The notes under the pieces: model-generated | Told to the model about the DNA's origin: nothing | The model's input: the letters and a program-made list of their open reading frames with translations, nothing else | Database searches by the model: none | Assembly: GCA_015485335.1 (NCBI GenBank) | Contig: WFTT01000036.1 | Span: 1-52,728, forward strand | Source: Robiginitomaculum sp. | GTDB lineage: Bacteria > Pseudomonadota > Alphaproteobacteria > Caulobacterales > Maricaulaceae | Reading direction: 5' to 3' | Length of the DNA: 52,728 nucleotides | Shown here: one piece after another, positions 23,561-31,595 of the stretch | Layout of the letters: the number at the start of each line of letters is the position of its first letter | How positions within the stretch are numbered: position 1 is the first letter of the stretch | Position numbers and translations under genes: made by a program

Positions 23561-24462
23561 GTCGTCGGCGTGTGGCTCCAGTCGGCACCGGTTTTGCCAA
23601 ACATAAAGCCATTGCTATAGCGCGGGGAGATGGCCCGTTCTTCCAGCATGGACAGGGCTTCACCGGCGGAAATATTGCCATCACAGGCAGCGCGAAAGGT
23701 CTGTGCCACATGGACCATGTCTTCGCTATGGGGTGACAGCCTTAGCGAGGTGACCCCGGCCTGGCCAATGACGGTCACATCACCAACCAAATTGGCTCGG
23801 CTTTCCGACAGGGTCTGCACGCCATTAATGGCCAGAAACTTCTGATCATCCAGGGTATCCACCGCCAGACCGTCCATATCCTCCTCGCACACAAACAGGC
23901 ACGAATCCTTGCTGCGCCCGGCCAGACGCGCATGATAACAGCGCCCCGATATGGCCAGTGGCAAACGGCCATAGGCCCAGACCTCGATCCCCGCGCCGGC
24001 TTTTGCACCATGCCCGGCCAGGGTTGTCACCGTCTCTATGGGCAGTTCGGGGGGCAGACAGATATGGGTGGCCCCACGGGCCATCAACCAGCCCAGCGTG
24101 CCGGTATTATAGACGTTGACCAGCGGCCCCACGGAAAATTCCTGATCCTTTGCAAGATAGCGCATCATGGTCAAATCATTCACCTCGATGGCAAAGCCGG
24201 CCTCGGCCAGGTCAGACAGCATGGCCTGTTCCCGTTTCAGAGTGACCAGCCCCAGAGAGGCCAGCACCACGTCCTTGCCACCACGTTGTAACCGTTCGGC
24301 AATTTCGGGGATCAGGGCCTCGTAAAACGGCAGGCGTTTGGAACACACCACCTCGCCCAGTACCACCCGGTCTATTGGTGCCTCATCGGCTATGCGGGCA
24401 TAAAAATCCCGTATCAGGTCAGGCTTCCAGTGGAACATTAATGGCCCCAGAGTCAGTTGCAT
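23557..24462 (-). CDS. ubiV: UbiV, U32-family protein for O2-independent ubiquinone synthesis
   Basis: This 301-residue peptidase-U32-like protein begins MQLTLGPLMFHWKPDLIRDF, close to UbiV (YhbV). Conserved cysteines for its 4Fe-4S cluster are in LGEVVCSKR and in SGRCYHAR...DSCLFVCEED. With UbiU it carries out the hydroxylations of the ubiquinone ring without oxygen. ATG 24462 follows GGAG; the frame to 24507 is an extension into ubiU's end. Only 16 bases separate it from ubiU, so it is co-transcribed. It sits next to nos genes, as expected for a ubiquinone-dependent anaerobic respirer. Confidence 0.93.
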   Translation of the reverse strand: MQLTLGPLMFHWKPDLIRDFYARIADEAPIDRVVLGEVVCSKRLPFYEALIPEIAERLQRGGKDVVLASLGLVTLKREQAMLSDLAEAGFAIEVNDLTMMRYLAKDQEFSVGPLVNVYNTGTLGWLMARGATHICLPPELPIETVTTLAGHGAKAGAGIEVWAYGRLPLAISGRCYHARLAGRSKDSCLFVCEEDMDGLAVDTLDDQKFLAINGVQTLSESRANLVGDVTVIGQAGVTSLRLSPHSEDMVHVAQTFRAACDGNISAGEALSMLEERAISPRYSNGFMFGKTGADWSHTPTT

Positions 24463-24478
24463 GGCCGGCTCTCCTTTA

Positions 24479-25465
24479 TTAACGCCAGGTCTTGCGATAG
24501 GCGCCAACGGTGTTGTCCTGCCCCTCGCTCAGGTTTGCCAGGGCGCTGGGCGGAATGGGTTGGCCGGCGGCACAGGCCTCAACCGCCTGGCGAAAACTGC
24601 GAACCACGGCGGCAACATAGGCGCGGCTGCGCTGGCGACCTTCGATTTTCAGGGCGGTGACCCCGGCCTTGGCCATTTGCGGGATCAGGGTGGCGGCATC
24701 CAGACTGATGGCATCTTCAAACACATGGCCGGTGCGCGCGCCGGCGCTGAAACAGCCCTTGCACAGGGTTGGGTAAGGGGCGGGGGCGTCCTGGCCCACC
24801 TTGTCGATGGTAAACTCGCCCAGTTTTGAGACCAGTTCGCCGCCGCTTTGTTCGTACACCACATGGCTGGCCGGCGAGCATACCCCGTTCATATTGGGCG
24901 ATTGCCCGGTGGCATAGGAGGACAGCGAACAGCGCCCTTCTTCCATCACACACAGGCCGCCAAAGACAAACACTTCGGTTTCGGTATCAATTTCGCGATT
25001 AATCGCGGCGATTTCCGGCACGCTGAGCACCCGGGGCAACACCACCCGTTTGACGCCAAATTCTTCGGCATAAAAATTGATCACATCGGGATTGGCCGCC
25101 GCCGCCTGTACCGACAAATGCCGACGAAGCGAAGCGTGATGCTTGGCCGTGTGCGCCAACAGGCCGATATCGGCCAGAATCACCGCATCAACGCCGATGG
25201 TGTGCGCATCAGCCACCGCCCGGTGCCACAGGACCTCATTTCCCGCCTGGGGAAAAGTATTGATCGCCACCAGGACTTTGGCCCCGCGCTCATGGGCATA
25301 CTCAATCCCCGCCGCCATTTCTTCGCGGGAAAAGTTCAGGCCCGGAAAATTGCGTGCATTGGTCTCATCGGCAAAGCCGCAATAGACCGTATCGGCCCCG
25401 GCCCCAACCGCGGCGCGCAAAGAGGCCGGCGTACCGGCGGGACATACCAGTTCCAGCATGGTCAT
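24479..25465 (-). CDS. ubiU: UbiU, U32-family protein for O2-independent ubiquinone synthesis
   Basis: This 328-residue U32 protein begins MTMLELVCPAGTPASLRAAV and contains DETNARNFPGLNFS, both close to UbiU (YhbU). Candidate Fe-S ligands are in FGGLCVMEEGRC, NGVCSPASH and LCKGCFSAG, giving the four-cysteine set of the family. UbiU and UbiV form a heterodimer needed for anaerobic ring hydroxylation. ATG 25465 overlaps the ubiT stop as ATGA; ATG 25459 is an alternative start. True collagenase-type U32 peptidase activity is unlikely given the paired UbiU/UbiV context. Confidence 0.93.
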   Translation of the reverse strand: MTMLELVCPAGTPASLRAAVGAGADTVYCGFADETNARNFPGLNFSREEMAAGIEYAHERGAKVLVAINTFPQAGNEVLWHRAVADAHTIGVDAVILADIGLLAHTAKHHASLRRHLSVQAAAANPDVINFYAEEFGVKRVVLPRVLSVPEIAAINREIDTETEVFVFGGLCVMEEGRCSLSSYATGQSPNMNGVCSPASHVVYEQSGGELVSKLGEFTIDKVGQDAPAPYPTLCKGCFSAGARTGHVFEDAISLDAATLIPQMAKAGVTALKIEGRQRSRAYVAAVVRSFRQAVEACAAGQPIPPSALANLSEGQDNTVGAYRKTWR

Positions 25466-26016
25466 GACGTAAACTCCGCCCGGCGCAACGCGACCCCGGT
25501 TCGTTTTTGCAATTGACCCAACAGGGGCAGCATGCCCGGTTTGACATAACGCCCCACCGGCCCAAAGGCGGCCAGAAATTCTTCGAACAGGTCCAGTTCT
25601 GAATCATCAATGGCATTGCGCAACGCCAATACGGCCGCGGTATCCCCCTCCAGCGCGATATCGCGGGAAAAGAACAGCGCATCCCCGTCATAGGCCCCGT
25701 GAACCATGCCGATCAAGGCGGCCAGCGAACCGGCAATGCGCCCATCCCAGGGCCTGACCCGCCCGCGCCGATGCAGGGTAATCCGCGGGGCGTCGGGCAC
25801 CGGAAACACATGAAATACAAAGGGAAGGTCAACCGGGTCAATTTGAAAACACTTGCCCGCATGGGTGCCCAAACGCGCAAAAAGCGAGGGGTGACGACGC
25901 ACCATTTGCCGCGCCAGCCGGTTCATCACCATCGCCAATACGGGCAAAGGCAAAGGCCGCGCCAAAATACGTATGGCCGATGGCAATCGGGGAATGGTAC
26001 TGGATTGTGAAGACAT
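25462..26016 (-). CDS. ubiT: UbiT, SCP2-domain lipid-binding accessory factor
   Basis: This 184-residue protein of the SCP2 sterol-binding fold contains FHVFPVPDAPRITLHRRGRV and the SLAALIGMVHGAYDGDALFFSRDIALEGDT region (landmark: DALFFSRDIALEGDT) typical of UbiT (YhbT). It binds ubiquinone precursors and is essential for the anaerobic pathway. It is the first gene of ubiT-ubiU-ubiV. AGGA lies 8 bases before ATG 26016. The 189-base divergent promoter shared with the glycyl radical enzyme gene holds two dyads. Confidence 0.9.
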   Translation of the reverse strand: MSSQSSTIPRLPSAIRILARPLPLPVLAMVMNRLARQMVRRHPSLFARLGTHAGKCFQIDPVDLPFVFHVFPVPDAPRITLHRRGRVRPWDGRIAGSLAALIGMVHGAYDGDALFFSRDIALEGDTAAVLALRNAIDDSELDLFEEFLAAFGPVGRYVKPGMLPLLGQLQKRTGVALRRAEFTS

Positions 26017-26048
26017 GACGGCATCCTAGGGGGCCGCGCCTCCGAAGA

Positions 26049-26104
26049 TTTGAACCCTCAAACCCCGTCGCGGCTCTGCTCCCAGCATCGCCGACCTTGG
26101 TCAT
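26049..26104. promoter_or_regulatory. Dyads in the ubiT / glycyl radical enzyme divergent promoter
   Basis: CCGAC-CTTG-GTCAT (26091-26104) shares the 11-mer GACCTTGGTCA with the nosZ-sco box and matches TTGAC-N4-GTCAA at 7 of 10 arm positions. A second dyad, TTTGA-ACCC-TCAAA (26049-26062), is 33 bases before ubiT but its half-sites are 2 bases too close for Fnr. The region 26017-26205 holds no gene. A further dyad, TTGCA-TTT-TGCAA (26178-26190), lies just before the plus-strand ATG. Confidence 0.45.
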
Positions 26105-26205
26105 CAGCGCCAACCATAAAGCTTGCGACAAATGGTCCCAGCACGGTGCCTTCTGAACAGTGCCACCATCCGGTAATTTGCATTTTGCAATGGCAAGACT
26201 GGCCC

Positions 26206-28533
26206 ATGAATTACATAGATCCCAATCCACAACCACGTCTTCACCACGATTCCTGGGTACCATCTGCGACCGTCATGAAACTGCGGGCAGATCATGATGC
26301 CAGCACCCCAGGGTTGGGGGCCGAACGTGCCCTTCATTACACGGCATTTTACAAGGCATCACAGGAACCATCGGCCACATTGAAAAAAGCCAAGGCCCTG
26401 GCCGATCATCTGGCTCGGCGCACAATCCAGATCTGTGAGGGCGAAATGATTGTGGGGCACCATACTGAACACCGTATTGGTGCCATTTGCTATGCGGAAC
26501 TGGCCGGCGTTGCCATGCTGGAAGATATTTTCCGGTTCGAATCGAGCAAGACCACGCCCCTTTATGTGGACCCGGCTGCCAAGCGCAAGTTACTGCTGTC
26601 GGTTATTCCCTATTGGCTGCCCCGGCATTTGGCGGCCAGAGCCTTTCCGTTTGCCAAAAGCATCCGATATTTGAGCGAACAATTACAGGCGGAGCGCTTT
26701 ATTATTACGGAAACCGGCGGCGTTGCCCATTTCGTCCCCCATTACGAGGACATCATCACCCAGGGCACCGGAGGCCTGCGCGCGCGGGTAAAGGTCCGCC
26801 TGCAAGATCCGAACCTAACGCAGGAAGAACGCAACCAACTGAACGCCAATTTAATTGCCCTCAAGGCAGTAGAGACGTTTTCGGATCGCTATTTCCAACT
26901 GGCGCAGAAACAGGGCCGCCACGACATCGCCGATATATTGGAGCGCATCCCGAGACAGCCTGCCGCCAGCCTGCGCGAAGCCCTGCAGATGATCTGGTTC
27001 TTTCAGATGGTCATACAGATCGAATCTCTGGACCAGGGGATCAGCCTGGGGCGACTGGACCAGTATCTCTATCCACTTTACCAGAAAGAAATGGCCCAAG
27101 GCACCTTTGATCCGGATGCCTTTCGGGATATTTTTTGCGCATTTTGCCTGAAACTTTCAGAAGTCATCCCGCTTTTTTCCGGTCGGCTAACGGAAATGTT
27201 TGCGGGCTTGCCTAGCGGACAGGCAATCACCCTGGGTGGCATCGGGAAAGATGGTCAGGACGCAGCCAACCCGCTGACCTTTTTATTGCTGGATGTGATT
27301 GACCAGTTCAAAACCCGCCAGCCCAATTGGCATGCCCGGATCAGCAAAAACAGCGATAGCGCCTATGTGCGCCGGGTTTTCGAAGTGATCAGTCACGGCG
27401 GCGGTTCGCCTGCGGTTTATAATGATGATGTTATCATGCCAGCGCTGTCCAAACGTGTCGATAGGCCGGATCTGGTGTGGGATTATGCCACCATCGGCTG
27501 TGTAGAACCGGGCATTCCGGGCATCAGCTATAACTCGTCCGATGCAGTGTTGTTCAATTATGCCAGAATATTGGAAACCGTGCTGGGGCGAACCCAAGAC
27601 CATAATAACATCCACCAAATGTCCAATCTGATAGAGGCACTGGAAGCGGAGCTTCGCTCGGAAATTGCTACCCTGAAGGAATATCTGGACGCCATAGAGC
27701 GCGCCAATTGCAAAGACCATCCGGTGCCGTTTTCCTCGCTTACCGTTCAGGGTTGCATTGAACAGGCCCGCGACCTGACCGCCGGCGGTGCCCGCCTGAA
27801 CGCCAGCGGTATACAGGCCGTGGGACTGGCCGATCTGGCCAATTCGCTGGCCGCCATCGAAACCATGGTATTTGAACGCAAAGAAATGAGTCTGGGTGAG
27901 CTGGCCATGGCCTGTCAGCAAAATTTCGAACATGACCCGGCGTTAAAATCGAAACTTGCCGGTTTAGACAAATTCGGCAATGACAAGGCCAATGTGGACA
28001 CTCTGGCCCGCCAGATGCTGGCTTTGTTCGACCGAGTCATTTCCGAAAACGTCAACACCCGCGGCGGGCGCTGGATGCCGGGTGTATATTCCATGACCTG
28101 TCATCGTTCCATGGGCCGCAAAATGGCCGCCCTGCCTTCTGGACGAGCGGCCGGCGCCCCCATGGCCGATGGAATTGCGCCAACCGATGGCACGGATTGT
28201 CTGGGACCGACGGCCTCTTTGAATTCAGTGGCCAAACTGGATCCCATGCACACACCTAACGGGGTCAACCTGAACTTGAAATTTGATGCCAACACCGTCA
28301 AAGGCCCTGCCGGCGCCGCGCTCTTGCAAGGTCTGGTCAAAGGGTATTTTGATCAGGGCGGCATACAGGTACAGATCAATGTTCTGGATCCTGAAACACT
28401 GATCAAAGCGAAGAAAAACCCAGAAAATTTCAAAAACCTACTTGTGCGCATATCAGGTTACAGCGCCTATTTTGTGGACCTGACACCAGATTTGCAGGAT
28501 GAAATTATTGCCCGCACCCTACAGGCAGCCTAA
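26206..28533 (+). CDS. Glycyl radical enzyme of the PFL/dehydratase-lyase family, substrate unknown
   Basis: The protein has 775 residues. The thiyl-radical cysteine is Cys432 in ATIGCVEPGIPG, with the partner Glu434, as in dehydratase/C-X lyase-type glycyl radical enzymes (glycerol or diol dehydratase, choline lyase and relatives) rather than pyruvate formate-lyase. The radical glycine is Gly751 in VRISGYSAYF. The enzyme is therefore complete and strictly anaerobic. ATG 26206 has no clear ribosome site; the upstream frame to 26050 is promoter sequence. An activase gene follows after 3 bases. The reaction type cannot be decided by eye; no microcompartment genes or substrate transporter are adjacent. 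Confidence 0.9.
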   Translation: MNYIDPNPQPRLHHDSWVPSATVMKLRADHDASTPGLGAERALHYTAFYKASQEPSATLKKAKALADHLARRTIQICEGEMIVGHHTEHRIGAICYAELAGVAMLEDIFRFESSKTTPLYVDPAAKRKLLLSVIPYWLPRHLAARAFPFAKSIRYLSEQLQAERFIITETGGVAHFVPHYEDIITQGTGGLRARVKVRLQDPNLTQEERNQLNANLIALKAVETFSDRYFQLAQKQGRHDIADILERIPRQPAASLREALQMIWFFQMVIQIESLDQGISLGRLDQYLYPLYQKEMAQGTFDPDAFRDIFCAFCLKLSEVIPLFSGRLTEMFAGLPSGQAITLGGIGKDGQDAANPLTFLLLDVIDQFKTRQPNWHARISKNSDSAYVRRVFEVISHGGGSPAVYNDDVIMPALSKRVDRPDLVWDYATIGCVEPGIPGISYNSSDAVLFNYARILETVLGRTQDHNNIHQMSNLIEALEAELRSEIATLKEYLDAIERANCKDHPVPFSSLTVQGCIEQARDLTAGGARLNASGIQAVGLADLANSLAAIETMVFERKEMSLGELAMACQQNFEHDPALKSKLAGLDKFGNDKANVDTLARQMLALFDRVISENVNTRGGRWMPGVYSMTCHRSMGRKMAALPSGRAAGAPMADGIAPTDGTDCLGPTASLNSVAKLDPMHTPNGVNLNLKFDANTVKGPAGAALLQGLVKGYFDQGGIQVQINVLDPETLIKAKKNPENFKNLLVRISGYSAYFVDLTPDLQDEIIARTLQAA

Positions 28534-28536
28534 GCC

Positions 28537-29436
28537 GTGAAACCGCTAAGCGCCCCCATTTTCGACATACAGCGCTTTTCAATCCACGACGGGCCCGGAA
28601 TCCGTACCACAGTATTTTTCAAAGGTTGCAACCTGGCCTGTGACTGGTGCCAGAACCCAGAATCGCAAAGTGTTACGCCGTTGGTTTCTTTTTATGAAAA
28701 CCGGTGCGATCAGCATTTTGCCTGCGCCCGCGCCTGTCCCGAAAATGCCATTAGCAAGGACGGGTTTCGGATTGATTACGCGCGCTGCTCACGGTGCCTG
28801 CAATGCATAGAGGCCTGCCCAAACGGGGCCCTGCAACTGATCGGCAAGTCCCTTGGCCCGGCACAGCTTTTCGAACAATTGCTGGCCGATAAGGCCTATT
28901 ATGAAAGCAGTGATGGCGGCGTCACGTTTTCAGGCGGCGAGCCAACCCTGTATCCAGCCTTTATCGAGCGCGTGCTGGGGTTTTGTGAAGAACACAGCAT
29001 CCATACGACGCTGGAAACCTGTGGCACCTTTTCTCAAAAGCGCTGGACGTCGATCTTGCCCCGTTTGAACCTGATTTATTTTGACCTGAAAATCATAGAT
29101 GCAAAGCGCCACAAACAGGCAACCGGGTCGAGTAATCGGCGCATACTTGAAAATGCACGATATCTGACGACCAACGGTTATCCGGTTGAATTCCGTTTGC
29201 CATTGGTGCCGGGGCTTACCGATGATCCCGATAATCTGGAGAAAACTGCCGACTTTCTGAAAGCGTTGGGGCAATCCAAAATCCACCTGCTTGGTTATCA
29301 CAGGATGGGCGAAGCCAAGATCGATATCATTCAGGGAAAGCAGAAAAAACTGGGCCTGCAAAACTATGCAGCAGACAAACTGGCCGACGTCGCGCAATGG
29401 TTTGAACAACGCAGTATCGCCACGGCTGCAACCTGA
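28537..29436 (+). CDS. Glycyl radical enzyme activase (radical SAM)
   Basis: The protein has 299 residues and starts with GTG at 28537, 3 bases after the preceding stop. The radical SAM motif is Cys31-x3-Cys35-x2-Cys38 in KGCNLACDWCQNPE. A ferredoxin-like insert with CARACPENAI and CSRCLQCIEACPNGAL holds two additional 4Fe-4S clusters, as in the activases of dehydratase-type glycyl radical enzymes and unlike PflA, which lacks them. The SAM-binding SGGEPTL is present. It installs the glycyl radical on its neighbour using SAM and a flavodoxin or ferredoxin. Confidence 0.93.
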   Translation: MKPLSAPIFDIQRFSIHDGPGIRTTVFFKGCNLACDWCQNPESQSVTPLVSFYENRCDQHFACARACPENAISKDGFRIDYARCSRCLQCIEACPNGALQLIGKSLGPAQLFEQLLADKAYYESSDGGVTFSGGEPTLYPAFIERVLGFCEEHSIHTTLETCGTFSQKRWTSILPRLNLIYFDLKIIDAKRHKQATGSSNRRILENARYLTTNGYPVEFRLPLVPGLTDDPDNLEKTADFLKALGQSKIHLLGYHRMGEAKIDIIQGKQKKLGLQNYAADKLADVAQWFEQRSIATAAT

Positions 29437-29448
29437 CCGCCATATTGT

Positions 29449-29982
29449 TCAGAAAAAGAAATCCTTGATCAGACCGACAGCCGCCCAAAAAGCAAACCAG
29501 AGCACAATGAAACCAAAAATGCCCAACACCCCTTTGATGAAGCCAAAACCGTCCATCCAGACGATCCCTTTTTGCAGCGGGTCCGTGGGGCCAGCACCGG
29601 AAGCCGCCGCCTCGTTTTCATCCATTTCACGGGTGCCGGTAACCGGATAACGCTGCCGCTTAAAGGCTTCCAGCAAAGAAGGAGACGAAAATAACAGGAA
29701 TATAACAACCAGGAAAATCAGCTCACCCCGCGAAAGCCCTTTGCTGACCCCCATGATCAGCCCAATGGCCCCGGTGGCAATCAGGGCCGCGCCCAGATAA
29801 ACCCCACCAGAGCCCGCCGATGCCAAAGTCACGTTGTGGCCACAATTTGGACAGATAAAAACGCTTTCCGTTCCAAAGCCACTCAAGGTGCGCTTGGTCG
29901 AGATCATATTTGGATCACCACACACCCGACAACGCCGGGTATATAAGTCAGGAGGAAGTGCATCGTCTGTTGGAGTTGTCAT
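29449..29982 (-). CDS. Hypothetical membrane protein with N-terminal zinc ribbon
   Basis: The protein has 177 residues. Two CxxC knuckles (CRVCGDP and CPNCGHNV) form a likely zinc ribbon in the first 50 residues. Two hydrophobic helices follow in the middle (GGVYLGAALIATGAIGLIMG and ELIFLVVIFLLFSSPSLL), and one near the C-terminus (GFIVLWFAFWAAVGLI). No family name is recognised. It is convergent with the activase gene (12-base gap). No clear ribosome site precedes ATG 29982. Confidence 0.6.
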   Translation of the reverse strand: MTTPTDDALPPDLYTRRCRVCGDPNMISTKRTLSGFGTESVFICPNCGHNVTLASAGSGGVYLGAALIATGAIGLIMGVSKGLSRGELIFLVVIFLLFSSPSLLEAFKRQRYPVTGTREMDENEAAASGAGPTDPLQKGIVWMDGFGFIKGVLGIFGFIVLWFAFWAAVGLIKDFFF

Positions 29983-30281
29983 GCGTAAATTGCCGTGTCA
30001 TTTTGATTCTGGGGACAGATTAATCTAAGGCCGGCAATCACGAGCGGCAATGTATATTCATCTTTCTTCGCGTAGAAGGCCGGGGGGCAATGCTACAGCA
30101 CGAGATCGTGCTTCCTCTTGTTTTCGTATGGTTAAAACAATAAGCGCGCTCGCCCTGTTGAAAAAAACATAGGGGGGCGTAGAGGATTTTCTCAGTTGGT
30201 TCCGTCTCTGTCATGAATACAGAATTTGACATTCACAAAAGGCGGGTTGGGTGCCGGCCAAGACTGGGGACAAGTAGCATT
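29983..30281. other. Intergenic region before the glycosyltransferase operon
   Basis: About 300 bases without a credible gene. It holds a small hairpin GCACG-AGAT-CGTGC (30098-30111) followed on the plus strand by TTCCTCTTGTTTT, a possible weak terminator. The phrase CTGGGGACA occurs twice (30010-30018 and near 30265). No good -35/-10 pair was found by eye. Confidence 0.4.
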
Positions 30282-31595
30282 ATGTTTTTAGGTAAAGTCG
30301 AATTGCGGCCACATCGGGTTGCCTTGTTTACTGGCAATTACAATTATGTGATGGACGGACCAGCACGGGCGCTGAACCTGTTGGTCAAGTTCCTGGAACG
30401 CCAGGGCATGGAAGTTCGGGTTTATTCACCCACGTCGGACACCCCCGCCTTCAAGCCGACCGGCACGTTGATTTCGGTCCCCTCCATCGCTTTGCCAGGC
30501 CGCCGGGAATATCGCCTTGGCCTGGGCATGCCCGCAGCCATCAAAGAGGATCTGGAGGCCTTCAAACCCTCAATCTTTCATATTGCCTCGCCAGACCTTT
30601 TGGGTCATGCCGCGCTGAAACTTGCCCGAGAATGGGACATTCCGGTGGTGGCCTCCTACCACACACGGTTTGATACGTATTTGCGTTATTATGGGTTTGG
30701 CGTACTGGAACCTTTGCTAACCAAGGCCATTATCCGCTTTTACAATCAATGCGACCAGGTATTTGTACCCTCTGCCTCCATGGCCGAAGAATTGCATACA
30801 CAGGGCATTAACACTGATTTGAGAATTTGGAGTCGCGGCGTAGATCATGCCCTCTTTAATCCAAGCCAACGGGACAAGGCTTGGCGTCTGTCACATGACA
30901 TTCGGGACTCTGAGGTATTGATCACCTTCGTTGGGCGTCTGGTCTGGGAAAAAGGTTTGCAGTTTCTGGTGGATACGCTTGAGAGTTTACGGGCCCGGTG
31001 CGTGCCGTTTCACTGCTTGATTGTTGGCGAAGGGCCGGCAAGAGCCAAGCTGGAGAAAAAGCTGCCAGGGGCCATTTTCACCGGTCATCTAAGCGGCCAA
31101 GCGCTGGCGCGGGCCTATGCCTCTTCCGATATCTTCCTGAACCCCAGCGTTTCTGAAACCTTTGGCAACACCACCCTGGAGGCCATGGCCTGTGGCGTGC
31201 CCTCGGTCTGTGCCAATGCCACCGGCAGCCGTTCGCTGGTTACGCATAACCATACGGGCTTTCTAGCCAAGCCCAACGACAAGAATGATTTCGTACACTG
31301 GCTAGCAAAACTGGCGAAATCACCAAAATTGCGTACTGCATTTTCCAGGCATAGTGTTGAAAGTGCACAAGAGTTCGAGTGGGATGCCATCCTGAATGAC
31401 GTCATGAAAAATTACTATGACGCCATTGGTCAACAATTTGTTCTGGTCGAGTCTGACCTGCCCTCTGATGGGTTGGCGGCGGCTGAGCAGACATTGGCAA
31501 AACCGGGTTTTGATTACAATCGCTTGCGCTATAGAGGGACGTTGCAACACTCGTTTACCCCTCTGCAGGCAGCCAATATGGGGGGCGAATCATGA
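30282..31595 (+). CDS. GT4-family glycosyltransferase (GT-B fold)
   Basis: This protein of about 437 residues has the N-terminal acceptor domain starting HRVALFTGNYNYVMDGPARAL and the C-terminal nucleotide-sugar domain with FVGRLVWEKGLQFLVDTL, LIVGEGPARAKLE and NPSVSETFGNTTLEAMACGVP, where the E(x7)E motif lies in SETFGNTTLEA. The sequence style is that of mannosyl- or glucosyl-transferases acting on lipid acceptors. Start ATG 30282 (MFLGKVE) is preferred to 30213 because the latter has no ribosome site. The gene begins a run of seven coupled genes; its stop overlaps the next start as ATGA. Sugar and acceptor are unknown. Confidence 0.85.
   Translation: MFLGKVELRPHRVALFTGNYNYVMDGPARALNLLVKFLERQGMEVRVYSPTSDTPAFKPTGTLISVPSIALPGRREYRLGLGMPAAIKEDLEAFKPSIFHIASPDLLGHAALKLAREWDIPVVASYHTRFDTYLRYYGFGVLEPLLTKAIIRFYNQCDQVFVPSASMAEELHTQGINTDLRIWSRGVDHALFNPSQRDKAWRLSHDIRDSEVLITFVGRLVWEKGLQFLVDTLESLRARCVPFHCLIVGEGPARAKLEKKLPGAIFTGHLSGQALARAYASSDIFLNPSVSETFGNTTLEAMACGVPSVCANATGSRSLVTHNHTGFLAKPNDKNDFVHWLAKLAKSPKLRTAFSRHSVESAQEFEWDAILNDVMKNYYDAIGQQFVLVESDLPSDGLAAAEQTLAKPGFDYNRLRYRGTLQHSFTPLQAANMGGES

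Noticed and set aside
26049-26062. TTTGA-ACCC-TCAAA as an Fnr site for ubiT
   Set aside because: Fnr needs TTGA-N6-TCAA; here the half-sites are two bases too close. Kept only as a dyad.
26020-26110. tRNA-like segment (GGGTTCAAATC on the minus strand)
   Set aside because: The T-stem fails to pair at two positions and no acceptor or anticodon stem could be built around it.
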